A DNA stretch of 7,579 bases from JANQRV01 sp964533785 (lineage in GTDB: Bacteria > Bacteroidota > Bacteroidia > Chitinophagales > Saprospiraceae). The stretch lies in the NCBI GenBank assembly GCA_964533785.1, contig CAZHNG010000327.1, positions 1 to 7,579 of the forward strand. The letters are read 5' to 3'. Positions within the stretch are counted from its first letter, which is position 1. Each line of letters opens with the position of its first letter. Both the position numbers and the translations under genes were made by a program. The notes below the pieces were generated by a model. That model was not told the DNA's origin. It made no database searches and saw only the letters and a program-made list of their open reading frames with translations. This document shows positions 1-7,452 of the stretch, in pieces.

Positions 1-148
1 GTATAAAATTTGCCGCTTGTAGCCGTTTGATGATCCCGCCGAACAAGTCTAATATATTATTTCCCTTCAACGAAAGTGTTTCTTCTTTCTGGCAGGCAAT
101 GAGTAATGTTGTGCACATGACAAAACACAATTGGATATTGTGGTGCAT
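1..148 (-). CDS. Putative surface lipoprotein, N-terminal part only (gene continues past the left edge)
   Basis: Reading the minus strand from the ATG at 148-146 gives 49 codons without a stop before the window edge. The start of the protein reads MHHNIQLCFVMCTTLLIACQ, a short hydrophobic stretch ending in a lipobox (L-I-A-C, Cys19). It is followed by Q-K-E-E, which resembles the K-(D/E)2 lipoprotein export signal known from Bacteroidota for surface display. The n-region has histidines but no Lys or Arg, which is slightly atypical. The frame stays open upstream of this ATG, but the ATG places the lipobox at the usual distance and is preceded by AT-rich sequence, so I chose it. The rest of the visible part (to about residue 49) matches no family I recognise. 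It is divergent from the gene starting at 400. The function is unknown, and a chance open frame is possible because so little is visible. Confidence 0.55.
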   Translation of the reverse strand, partial: MHHNIQLCFVMCTTLLIACQKEETLSLKGNNILDLFGGIIKRLQAANFI

Positions 149-399
149 AGTTGTAATTTTAATTTTCGAATAAGCTGTCAGACTTGTGATGGCAGGTGTG
201 TTTAAGGTAGGAAGCACTTTCAAAGTGCTTCCTACCTTTTAAATGACATCTTCCTAAAATTCTATTGTTTTTTTTGTAATTGCCGTGTCGAATAACCGAC
301 AGAAAGTTAAAAATTGAGCATGTTTATGATGCCGGGCGACAAATGGTAGATCATCAAGCTTCTATTGATTAAAAGACCGGTAATATTAAAGTATTAGTA
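149..399. other. Divergent intergenic region
   Basis: This 251-base stretch separates the minus-strand lipoprotein gene from the plus-strand CHU_C protein gene and must hold both promoters. It contains the palindrome at 204-238 and a run of eight T residues around 268-275. I found no exact match to the Bacteroidota -7 element TAnnTTTG in the correct orientation for either gene. The nearest is TACCATTTG on the minus strand (348-340), which has one extra base in the spacer. No open frame with coding character was found here. Confidence 0.5.
204..238. repeat. Near-perfect 35-base palindrome (17-bp arms), terminator-like hairpin between divergent genes
   Basis: The left arm AAGGTAGGAAGCACTTT (204-220) is exactly complementary to the right arm (222-238), with a single central base at 221. 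A transcript would form a long stable stem, with a few central pairs opening to make the loop. On the plus strand the stem runs into only four T residues (237-240), a weak version of an intrinsic terminator. On the minus strand it is followed by a short TTAAA. The site lies between two genes that point away from each other, where no visible gene needs a terminator. It could end a small unannotated plus-strand transcript, insulate the two promoters, be a protein-binding palindrome, or be a dispersed repeat. The structure is directly visible; the role is unknown. Confidence 0.8.
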
Positions 400-2352
400 G
401 TGAAAAAACTTTTTCTTACTTTTTTGGTAGTATTCCTCTATTCCGGAGCCTTCGCACAAGGTTTCCCCTGCGACGGCAGCATCTACTACGTGGCCACCAA
501 TACCGTAGTGGGGAGTAAATTCTACAAATTGGTCATAGACGGGGAAACGCAGCAATACGAACCGGTAGAACTACCGTTAGATAATCCAACCGGCCGGCAC
601 ATTACCTGTTTGGGGTATAACGTTAGGGATCGCTTGATCTACGGACTGGATTTTAATACTTATGAATTATTGCGGATCAATCCGGATGGCAGCATTGCTT
701 CTCTGGGCGTGCCCGAAAATCTTGACCTGTCTTACGAATACTATTCCGGCAGCTTTACTGCTGACGGGTTGCGGTATATGCTGATCGCCCGCAATAAAAA
801 TACCGGATTGGACGAAAGAATATATTCCATCCGTATGAACAACGCTCCTAATTTCTACGCCGGTTTTTTCTCCATCGTATCAGAAAGACCGGTAGCGATG
901 ACCGATTTGGCTACTGATCCTCACATTGGCAATATCATCAGCTTTGATGAATCCGGTGGTCAGATCATTGAGACGGATAGATCCGGGGCGACTTCTGTTA
1001 GTCATCGACCTTTCAAAAGAGTAAGCCAGGTTTTTGGAAGTCTTTTCTTTGGTCGAGATGCGCAATTATACGGCATTGGCAGTTCCGGCAGCGGTGGTGA
1101 GCAGACCACTTTGTTTAAAATAAAAAAGGGGAATGGAGAGGTCGCCAGGATCGGTCAGGTAGCAGGGGGGCGAGATACGGATGCTTGTGCGTGTCCTTAT
1201 ACTTTTGAATTTCATAAAACTATCATGCCAAAAGAAACTTTGGGCTGTTCTGAGATCACAATTGATTATAATTTGATCAATCGAGCAGGTATTGCTCAAG
1301 TAGGAGCCAATTTGCTGGATATATTGCCCGGGGCTTTTACTATAAAGGATGTAAAGACCGGGGCCTTGGATTTTTTTGTCAAAGTTAATAGTGGAGTAGG
1401 AACGCAAACTTTGGAACTAAGCGACTGGAATTTGTTGTTGGGCAATAATAAGATCCAGGTGAAGGCTGAAATTCAGTCAGTAGCGCCTGGAGTATCGGAA
1501 AGCCAGGCTATAGCAGATAATCTTCCTGCTGCATACAATTATGAATTATTTTCCGATGATCCTCAAACCGAAGATCCAGAAGATCCCACGGCAATTGAAA
1601 TATTGGATACCGAATCATTTTCCTTAGCCGATTACCTGGAGTTTTCCTGTTACCTGGATACGGCCTACTTGGCATTGCCTTTTGCAGGGAATTACCAATG
1701 GAGCACGGGGGCGACGGATTCCGTACTGGCCGTTACTTCTGCCGGCAACTATCGGGTAACCGTTACGACCGAATGCTTTGTTATTGAAAAAGCTATCGAC
1801 CTGGAAATGCGCACCGAACCTTTCTTTGTCGATCTTGGAGAAGACCGTAAAGTTGATTTGGGAGAGCGGGTACAATTATCTTACCAAACCAATTTGTCAG
1901 CAATAAGCAGCGTAAAATGGTCAGTCGTAAACGGAGGGGAGCTGGAATGTTACGATTGCGATCGTACGTCTTTTACGGCAATAGCCGCCACTACCGTTCA
2001 GGTTGAAATTGAAGATATCAGAGGATGCATTTTGACCGACGAGGTGCAGGTTACGGTAGACGATTCCAAGAGGATCTATATTCCCAATTCTTTTAGTCCC
2101 AACGATGACGGCGTTAATGATACTTTCAGTGTGTTGGGGAATGCTGGTGAAGTTGTCGATTTTCAGGTTTTTGACCGGTGGGGTAGCCTGGTGTATAATA
2201 GCTTCGGGGGATCAGTGAATGAAAGTCCGGGGTGGGACGGTAAATTGCGAGACGGGCAGCTCCAGAGAGGTATTTATATCTATACTCTATCCGTTCGTTT
2301 CCCGGATGGGGAGGTGAAAAGGTATACTGGGGATATTTTGTTAGAATATTAG
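400..2352 (+). CDS. Secreted modular protein with T9SS/gliding motility-associated (CHU_C-type) C-terminal domain
   Basis: This 650-residue protein is probably exported by Sec and then carried across the outer membrane by T9SS. The start is GTG at 400. It gives a classic signal peptide (MKKLFLTFLVVFLYSGAFAQ, cleavage near residues 19-20), and no ATG lies nearby that would keep it. Residues about 21-265 contain repeated blocks of the type 'YNVRDRLIYGLD' and 'FGRDAQLYGIG', like the DUF6923/NHL-type beta-propellers of Bacteroidota surface proteins. Residues about 266-375, after a C-x-C-P-Y motif (263-267), resemble a DUF11-type domain. A linker rich in Asp, Glu and Pro lies at 385-398. Residues about 400-555 look like degenerate Ig/PKD repeats, with Y-D-C-D at 518-521 recalling the 'C-x-x-C' signature of these repeats. 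Residues 558-650 are the CHU_C domain: IPNSFSPNDDGVNDTF (561-576), F-D-R-W-G (591-595), G-W-D-G (611-614) and G-I-Y-I-Y (624-628). The C-terminal domain call is secure. The propeller and DUF11 calls are by resemblance. The biological role is unknown; adhesion or surface binding is only a guess. Confidence 0.9.
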   Translation: MKKLFLTFLVVFLYSGAFAQGFPCDGSIYYVATNTVVGSKFYKLVIDGETQQYEPVELPLDNPTGRHITCLGYNVRDRLIYGLDFNTYELLRINPDGSIASLGVPENLDLSYEYYSGSFTADGLRYMLIARNKNTGLDERIYSIRMNNAPNFYAGFFSIVSERPVAMTDLATDPHIGNIISFDESGGQIIETDRSGATSVSHRPFKRVSQVFGSLFFGRDAQLYGIGSSGSGGEQTTLFKIKKGNGEVARIGQVAGGRDTDACACPYTFEFHKTIMPKETLGCSEITIDYNLINRAGIAQVGANLLDILPGAFTIKDVKTGALDFFVKVNSGVGTQTLELSDWNLLLGNNKIQVKAEIQSVAPGVSESQAIADNLPAAYNYELFSDDPQTEDPEDPTAIEILDTESFSLADYLEFSCYLDTAYLALPFAGNYQWSTGATDSVLAVTSAGNYRVTVTTECFVIEKAIDLEMRTEPFFVDLGEDRKVDLGERVQLSYQTNLSAISSVKWSVVNGGELECYDCDRTSFTAIAATTVQVEIEDIRGCILTDEVQVTVDDSKRIYIPNSFSPNDDGVNDTFSVLGNAGEVVDFQVFDRWGSLVYNSFGGSVNESPGWDGKLRDGQLQRGIYIYTLSVRFPDGEVKRYTGDILLEY

Positions 2353-2570
2353 TGCTGATCAACAAATGACACTGAAATGGTCAAATGAATGACAGATGCT
2401 GGTGAAGGGTTCATTTTCAATTAATTTCATACGAAATGAATTATTATTTTCACAGGTGTAAAAATTAATATAGATTAATAAGAAAAGCGATAGGTTTTTC
2501 TGATTAGTTGAATAGGTTATAAACATTTCCATTCTGAATCTCCATTTGCACAATTAAAATCTGTTCAAAA

Positions 2571-2606
2571 GGAATTCGGGGGAATTTTTTCAGGATGAAG
2601 GGAATT
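2571..2606 (+). promoter_or_regulatory. Phased GGAATT direct repeats, candidate activator-binding array
   Basis: GGAATT starts at 2571, 2581 and 2601, intervals of exactly 10 and 20 bases. A degenerate copy (CAGGATG) fills the 2591 position. This spacing puts every copy on the same face of the DNA helix, and the last copy ends 14 bases before the candidate -33 element at 2621. Such an arrangement would suit a transcription activator binding in tandem upstream of the susC-like operon. The repeats and spacing are seen directly. The regulatory role is inference, and no regulator gene lies in the window. Confidence 0.35.
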
Positions 2607-2620
2607 CTTTTTAGTTTTTG

Positions 2621-2652
2621 TTTGGTATTCTGCAGTGGTTTTTTGAGATTTG
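2621..2652 (+). promoter_or_regulatory. Candidate Bacteroidota-type promoter for the susC-susD operon
   Basis: TTTG at 2621-2624 and GAGATTTG at 2645-2652 fit the known Bacteroidota pattern of a TTTG -33 element and a TAnnTTTG -7 element about 19-20 bases apart. One base of the -7 box differs (G for T). Initiation would fall near 2657-2660 and give a leader of roughly 200 bases. Other weak candidates in the gap fit the spacing less well. This is a pattern match only. Confidence 0.35.
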
Positions 2653-2863
2653 CACAGTGGTGAAACCATGTTTTTGCCCGAATACAATGTCGTTAAATTA
2701 CCATTTGTTGAGCTAAATAGAAAGATATTCATAGCAATCTGAAAAATTCGGATAAGGATTAAGCAGCGTAATCATTAATTGTGGCGTAAGTTTTTTAGTA
2801 AACATTGAGGAAGACTAGCTTAACCAGAATTGGAAATGATTTATTTAACTTAATAAAATATGT

Positions 2864-5830
2864 ATGAAGAAACTTAAAGCTGACACAATCTTTAAATGGT
2901 TGTTGGTTTTAGTGGCAGTAGGCTCAATCAACTTCGCTTTTGCCCAACGTACGATAACAGGTACGATAACCGATGCCAACACCGGCGAACCGCTCATTGG
3001 CGCCAACATTTTAGTGATCGGAACTACGACCGGTACGGTTACTGATTTTGATGGAAACTACTCACTTACCATTCCGGAGAACGCGGCCGAAATAGAAGTA
3101 TCTTATACTGGATTTGCCTCCAGCAGAGTACCTATTACATCATCTGACGTGATCGATGTACAACTTTCTGCAGGAGAGCTTCTCGACGAGGTGGTTGTTA
3201 CAGGTTATGGTACACAGAAAACCAGGGAGGTGACCAGTTCGATCGTTTCGGTCAAAGCGGAAGATTTCAACAAAGGAAACGTAAACGATGTATCTCAGTT
3301 ACTACAAGGTAAAGTAGCTGGTTTGACCATTGCCCGTCCGGGTTCTGACCCGAACGGGAACTTCAACATCCGTTTGAGAGGACTATCAACGGTTGGTGCG
3401 AGTACCGAACCGTTGATCGTTATTGACGGTGTACTGGGGGGTGACTTAAACAGTGTAGAACCTCAAGACATTGCTTCTATTGAAGTATTGAAGGATGGCT
3501 CTGCGGCAGCGATCTACGGTACGCGCGGAGCTTCCGGGGTAATCGTTGTAACTACTAAGAGAGGACAGGCTGGAACGACAAAGGTCAATTACACCGGCCA
3601 GGCAACTGTCGAAACCCTTGCAAGAACATTTGACGTTTTGACTCCAGACGAATACAGAAACTGGCCCGTTCCCGGTAACGATCTTGGCGGCAATATCGAC
3701 TGGATGGATGAGATCACTCAAAACGGTACTTCTCAGATCCACCAACTATCCCTAAGCGGGGGGGCAGGACAAACCTCCTACCGCGTTTCGGGTAACTTCC
3801 GGGACATTAAAGGGATTCAAAAGGAAACGGGTTTTCAGCGCTTGAATTTTCGGGCGAATTTAACTTCCTCAGCGATCAATGACAGATTGAAAGTATCTGC
3901 CAATATTGCATCAAGTACAGAAGATGCTGCTTTAGCTGAAGGAGAAGCTTTCAGACAAGCAATCATTTATAATCCAACGACTACCTTCGTACGTGATCAA
4001 AACAATCCGGATTTTGCAGAGTGGGATGGTTACTTCCAGCAAAGATTATTCAACTACTTTAACCCGGTCGCCATTATTGAACAAAATGAACGCGATCAGC
4101 GGATCAAAACACTGGCTTTAAATATTCGTGGTGATTATAGTATTACTGATGATCTTAGCGTAGGTCTTTTCTATTCTTCTCAGAGAGGAAATACGGAGTT
4201 CAGTCGCTTTACGAGTAAATTTAGTTTTGGTCAGGGACAGGATAGAAACGGTTTTGCAGAAAGAAGAAACGACGAAAGGGAAGACCAGATTTTCAGAATA
4301 GAGGGTAATTACTCCAAGACTTTTGGTGGTCTAGACTTCGCAGTTCTCGGTGGATATGAGTTCCAGGATTTTCTTTTTCAAGGTTTTGGGGCTAATGGTG
4401 GTAATTTCTTAACGGATGCTTTTACATCCAATAACTTAGGTTCTGCTCAGGATTTCGATAATGGTCTGGGTAATGTGTTCTCCTACAAGAACACTAACCG
4501 GTTGATTTCCTTCTTCGGTAGAGTGAATTTCAACCTGAATGACACTTACTTCTTGACGGCTAGTGTGAGGCGTGACGGCTCCTCCCGCTTTGGTGAAGAT
4601 GAGAAGTGGGGATTGTTCCCGGCTGTAAGTGCGGGTGCTGACCTGGTGAAAGCACTTGATATGAGTGGTATAAATCAATTGAAGTTGAGAGTAGGTTACG
4701 GTGTTACCGGTGCTAACGTTGGACAAAGTTACCTGGCTTTACAGCGTTTCGGCCCGCAAGGTAATTTCTTCTTCAATGGCAATTATGTACCTAGTTTCGG
4801 ACCGGTTTCCAATCCAAACCCAGATTTAAAATGGGAAACAAAGACAGATATCAACATTGGTGTTGACTTTGCCTTGCTAGACTATAAACTGACGGGTTCG
4901 GTTGAATATTACAACAGTACTACTGAAGATGGAATTTTTAACTTCAACGTACCTGTACCACCAAACTTATTCCCCACTACCTTCTTTAACGTAGGGGAAG
5001 TAAACAACGACGGTATTGAGTTGACTTTAGGTTATCTGGTTGATCTTGGTAAGGGCAATAGCTTGAACCTTGCATTTGCCGGTAGTAGATGGTTTACACC
5101 GGAGTTGGTTTCCTTAACGGATGAGACCAGAGGCGTTAGTTTGGGTGGATTCCAGGATATCTCTAACTTAGGTTCTCCTGGTCAGAACGGTACACCACTA
5201 GTGAGACTGGAAGAGGGTGCTCCAATCGGTCAGTTGTTAGGGTTGGTGATCGATCCTGACAACCCGGTAACAGAAGATGGTATGTGGAACTTCGTAGACG
5301 TTGACGGTGACGGTGTGCAAGATGATATCTCGGATAGAACGATCATTGGAAATGGATTCCCGGAGTATAACCTCTCTTTGAATACTACGCTGAACTGGGG
5401 GAATTTCGATGTCAACGTATTTATCCGTAGTGTACTAGGGCACGATTTGATCAATACTTTCCGTGCTTTTTACGAAGCACCCGGTCAGATCAGTGCTTAC
5501 AATGTATTATCTAGCTCACGCGATGTTGCTGAATTGATTGACCAGCCACAGTTTTCCAGCCGCCACGTGGAGGATGGAGACTTTGTTAGCCTGGATCAGT
5601 TGACTATTGGATATACATTGAATAACGATATCCTTCCAAACGGATTTAGCCAGGTAAGATTCTTCTTTACTGGACAAAATTTAGCATTGATCACTGGTTA
5701 CTCTGGTGTTTCTCCGGAGCCCAGACTTGTGGATTCAAACAATGGAAACTCTTTGGCTCCTGGGATCGACAGAAGGAATGAGTATTTCCTGGCCAGAGGA
5801 TTTACATTTGGTCTTAACTTAGGATTTTAA
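2864..5830 (+). CDS. SusC/RagA-family TonB-dependent outer-membrane transporter
   Basis: This 988-residue protein is the beta-barrel of a SusCD importer and should move a SusD-bound ligand across the outer membrane using TonB/ExbBD energy. Residues 1-27 are a signal peptide ending A-F-A before Q28. Residues about 30-102 are a carboxypeptidase regulatory-like (CarboxypepD_reg) domain with the usual 'G-x-V-T-D-x-x-G-x-Y' segment. A TonB-box-like DEVVVTGYG lies at 108-116. The plug follows (about 117-235) with the SusC/RagA signature around 188-234, including SIEVLKDGSAAAIYGTRGA (205-223). The remainder is barrel and ends in a terminal Phe, as expected for BAM-inserted proteins. D-V-D-G-D-G-V-Q-D-D at 812-821 is an EF-hand-like acidic loop, often seen near the C-terminus of this family. 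There is no STN domain, so direct signalling to a FecR-type anti-sigma factor is not expected. Length is normal for the family. The susD-like gene starts 27 bases downstream. The family is certain; the substrate is unknown. Confidence 0.97.
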   Translation: MKKLKADTIFKWLLVLVAVGSINFAFAQRTITGTITDANTGEPLIGANILVIGTTTGTVTDFDGNYSLTIPENAAEIEVSYTGFASSRVPITSSDVIDVQLSAGELLDEVVVTGYGTQKTREVTSSIVSVKAEDFNKGNVNDVSQLLQGKVAGLTIARPGSDPNGNFNIRLRGLSTVGASTEPLIVIDGVLGGDLNSVEPQDIASIEVLKDGSAAAIYGTRGASGVIVVTTKRGQAGTTKVNYTGQATVETLARTFDVLTPDEYRNWPVPGNDLGGNIDWMDEITQNGTSQIHQLSLSGGAGQTSYRVSGNFRDIKGIQKETGFQRLNFRANLTSSAINDRLKVSANIASSTEDAALAEGEAFRQAIIYNPTTTFVRDQNNPDFAEWDGYFQQRLFNYFNPVAIIEQNERDQRIKTLALNIRGDYSITDDLSVGLFYSSQRGNTEFSRFTSKFSFGQGQDRNGFAERRNDEREDQIFRIEGNYSKTFGGLDFAVLGGYEFQDFLFQGFGANGGNFLTDAFTSNNLGSAQDFDNGLGNVFSYKNTNRLISFFGRVNFNLNDTYFLTASVRRDGSSRFGEDEKWGLFPAVSAGADLVKALDMSGINQLKLRVGYGVTGANVGQSYLALQRFGPQGNFFFNGNYVPSFGPVSNPNPDLKWETKTDINIGVDFALLDYKLTGSVEYYNSTTEDGIFNFNVPVPPNLFPTTFFNVGEVNNDGIELTLGYLVDLGKGNSLNLAFAGSRWFTPELVSLTDETRGVSLGGFQDISNLGSPGQNGTPLVRLEEGAPIGQLLGLVIDPDNPVTEDGMWNFVDVDGDGVQDDISDRTIIGNGFPEYNLSLNTTLNWGNFDVNVFIRSVLGHDLINTFRAFYEAPGQISAYNVLSSSRDVAELIDQPQFSSRHVEDGDFVSLDQLTIGYTLNNDILPNGFSQVRFFFTGQNLALITGYSGVSPEPRLVDSNNGNSLAPGIDRRNEYFLARGFTFGLNLGF

Positions 5831-5857
5831 TTAATTGATATAAATGATTCTCCAATT

Positions 5858-7429
5858 ATGACAAATATGAAGTTTTATTTAAAAGTTTTTTTAATGGCGG
5901 TGAGTATCTTCGCCATGCTACCAGCCTGTACGGACCTGGAGGAAGAAACCTTCGACGTAGTAACGGCTGAGAATTTCTTCCAGACGGAGGAAGAATTAGT
6001 ATCCGCTTTGGGAGCTGCTTACACCTCTCTTTACGGATACATGGGTAACGTAAATGTATTCGGTGCCCAGGAAGTTTCTTCTGATGAGATGACTGTACCG
6101 ACAAGAGGACCAGACTGGGGAGACGGTGGTCACTGGGTAAGATTGCATCAGCACGCCTGGACTGCTGAGGATCCTACTGTTAATAATTCCTGGAATTTCT
6201 TATTCGGTGGGGTGAATGCCTGTAATCGGTTGATATTCCAGTTTGAAGAATTAGGAAATCCGCTTACGGATCCTTTCATCGGTGAGTTGAGAGCCCTGAG
6301 AGCTATCTACTACATGTGGTTGATGGATATTTACGGTAATGTGCCTATTGTAACGGACTTCGCGGATACCGAGGCTCCAAGTACCAGTTCCAGAGCCGAA
6401 GTTTATGCTTTCGTAGACTCGGAGTTGAACGCTGCTCTTCCTGATGTAACCGATGCCGTTGATGGTTCTACTTACGGTCGGGTTAACCAAATGGTAATCC
6501 AAATGGCTTTAGCTAAATTATACTTGAATGCTGAAGTATATACGGGTAAAGCAGAATGGCAAAAAGCAGCAGATGCTGCAAATGCCGTGATCACTTCAAA
6601 TAATTATTCTCTTGAGCCGGACTATTTCGATAACTTCGACTTTGACAACGCTGGTTCTAGCGAAAACATCTGGGCGATTCCTTACGATGAAGTATTTGCA
6701 GGTGGATTTAACCTGGTAATGATGACTTTGAGTTACTTGAATCAAGAAACTTACAATCTAGCCGCTCAGCCTTGGAACGGTTTCTGTACCATGGAAGAAT
6801 TTTTCAATTCTTATGAGGAAAACGATTTGAGAAGAGGTCAGCCCGGTACGGAAGATGGACCATCTACCGTTCGTGGAAATTTCCTTTGGGGGCCTCAATG
6901 GGATATAGCTGGTAGCAAACGTTTAGTTGATGCAGGTACGCTTGCCAGTGGTGTTGATCCGGACGGTGAGCCATTTACCTTAAGACCTGAAATCAATGAA
7001 CTATTTCCAGAAGCATGGAGAGAAGCAGGTGCTAGGGTCGTGAAGTACCAAATAGAACCTGGTGCGCAGAGTAACATGAACAATGATATGCCTATCTACA
7101 GATACGCAGACGCAATGCTTATGCGTGCGGAAGCACTATGGCGTTTGGATCCCGGCAGCCAGGAAGCATTAGACTTGGTTAATGAGATCAGAGCACGTGC
7201 TGACGTAGATGCATGGACATTAGCGGATATGACTGCGGATAATCTATTGGCAGAAAGAGGTCGTGAAATGTTCGCAGAATGCCACAGAAGAACGGACTTG
7301 GTTCGCTTTGGTAAATTCAACGAAGCCTGGTGGGAAAAGCCAGCTAGTGATGAAACTAGACAAATCTTCCCTGTCCCAAGATCACAGCTAGATGCAAATC
7401 CAAACTTGACTCAGAATCCTGGTTATTAA
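5858..7429 (+). CDS. SusD/RagB-family surface lipoprotein, substrate-binding partner of the SusC-like transporter
   Basis: This 523-residue lipoprotein should sit as a hinged lid over the upstream SusC-like barrel and bind its ligand at the cell surface. The signal peptide ends in lipobox L-P-A-C (Cys24). The residues after it, T-D-L-E-E-E, are acidic and consistent with surface export in Bacteroidota. An N-terminal SusD-like helical region (about 25-225) includes RALRAIYYMWLMDIYGNVPI (145-164). The RagB/SusD C-terminal domain (about 265-523) has MPIYRYADAMLMRAEALW (411-428), the ERGREMFAECHRRTDL-type motif (466-481) and the typical end F-P-V-P...L-x-x-N-P-x-L-x-Q-N-P-G-Y. Trp and Tyr residues at 87-112 could contribute to ligand contact, but this is inference. 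The ATG at 5858 is taken as the start. The ATG at 5867 (residue 4) would also keep a working signal peptide. It is co-transcribed with the susC-like gene and ends 23 bases before a strong terminator. The substrate is unknown. Confidence 0.96.
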   Translation: MTNMKFYLKVFLMAVSIFAMLPACTDLEEETFDVVTAENFFQTEEELVSALGAAYTSLYGYMGNVNVFGAQEVSSDEMTVPTRGPDWGDGGHWVRLHQHAWTAEDPTVNNSWNFLFGGVNACNRLIFQFEELGNPLTDPFIGELRALRAIYYMWLMDIYGNVPIVTDFADTEAPSTSSRAEVYAFVDSELNAALPDVTDAVDGSTYGRVNQMVIQMALAKLYLNAEVYTGKAEWQKAADAANAVITSNNYSLEPDYFDNFDFDNAGSSENIWAIPYDEVFAGGFNLVMMTLSYLNQETYNLAAQPWNGFCTMEEFFNSYEENDLRRGQPGTEDGPSTVRGNFLWGPQWDIAGSKRLVDAGTLASGVDPDGEPFTLRPEINELFPEAWREAGARVVKYQIEPGAQSNMNNDMPIYRYADAMLMRAEALWRLDPGSQEALDLVNEIRARADVDAWTLADMTADNLLAERGREMFAECHRRTDLVRFGKFNEAWWEKPASDETRQIFPVPRSQLDANPNLTQNPGY

Positions 7430-7452
7430 TCAGGGCTGAAACATAAAGACAG

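Larger units (their letters stand above)
2353..2863 (+). other. 511-base AT-rich gap, probable control region and long leader of the susC-susD operon
   Basis: No convincing gene lies in this stretch. The only open frames are short, AT-driven and lack a plausible protein. No strong terminator follows the upstream gene; the best stem, AGAAAA/TTTTCT near 2480-2502, is made almost only of A-T pairs. The middle part carries the GGAATT repeats (2571-2606) and the candidate promoter (2621-2652). Imperfect inverted sequence (TAATTTCAT facing ATGAATTA) occurs near 2423-2443. The last 25 bases before the susC-like start are almost purely A/T, as is usual before Bacteroidota start codons, with no clear Shine-Dalgarno site. 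Confidence 0.6.

Noticed and set aside
1066..1407. 113-codon minus-strand open frame inside the CHU_C protein gene
   Set aside because: It is antisense to a clearly real gene and its translation shows no family features. The other minus-strand frames inside the three large genes are rejected for the same reason.
2480..2502. AGAAAA...TTTTCT stem as a terminator for the CHU_C protein gene
   Set aside because: The stem is short and made nearly only of A-T pairs, lies more than 120 bases after the stop, and has no T-run behind it.
2359..2553. 64-codon minus-strand open frame in the gap before the susC-like gene
   Set aside because: It is AT-driven, has no recognisable domain or signal peptide pattern, lies in what looks like a control region, and no neighbour supports it.
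2699..2708. TACCATTTGT, also present on the minus strand at 348-339, as a -7 promoter box
   Set aside because: The spacer has one base too many for TAnnTTTG, and no TTTG lies at the right distance upstream of the 2699 copy. A shared 10-mer can occur by chance in AT-rich gaps.
2949..2970. Tandem 10-base repeat GTACGATAAC early in the susC-like gene
   Set aside because: It encodes the repeated T-I-T-G-T-I-T strand pattern usual at the start of the CarboxypepD_reg-like domain, so protein sequence explains it.
5297..5326. EF-hand-like loop D-V-D-G-D-G-V-Q-D-D as an unusual calcium site in the transporter
   Set aside because: Acidic loops of this kind before 'D-R-T-I-I-G' are common in the SusC family, so it is noted in the gene entry and not as something new.
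5856..6104. 82-codon minus-strand open frame at the start of the susD-like gene
   Set aside because: Its Arg/Pro-rich translation is typical of a shadow of a coding strand, and it overlaps the signal peptide and N-terminus of an unmistakable SusD-like protein.
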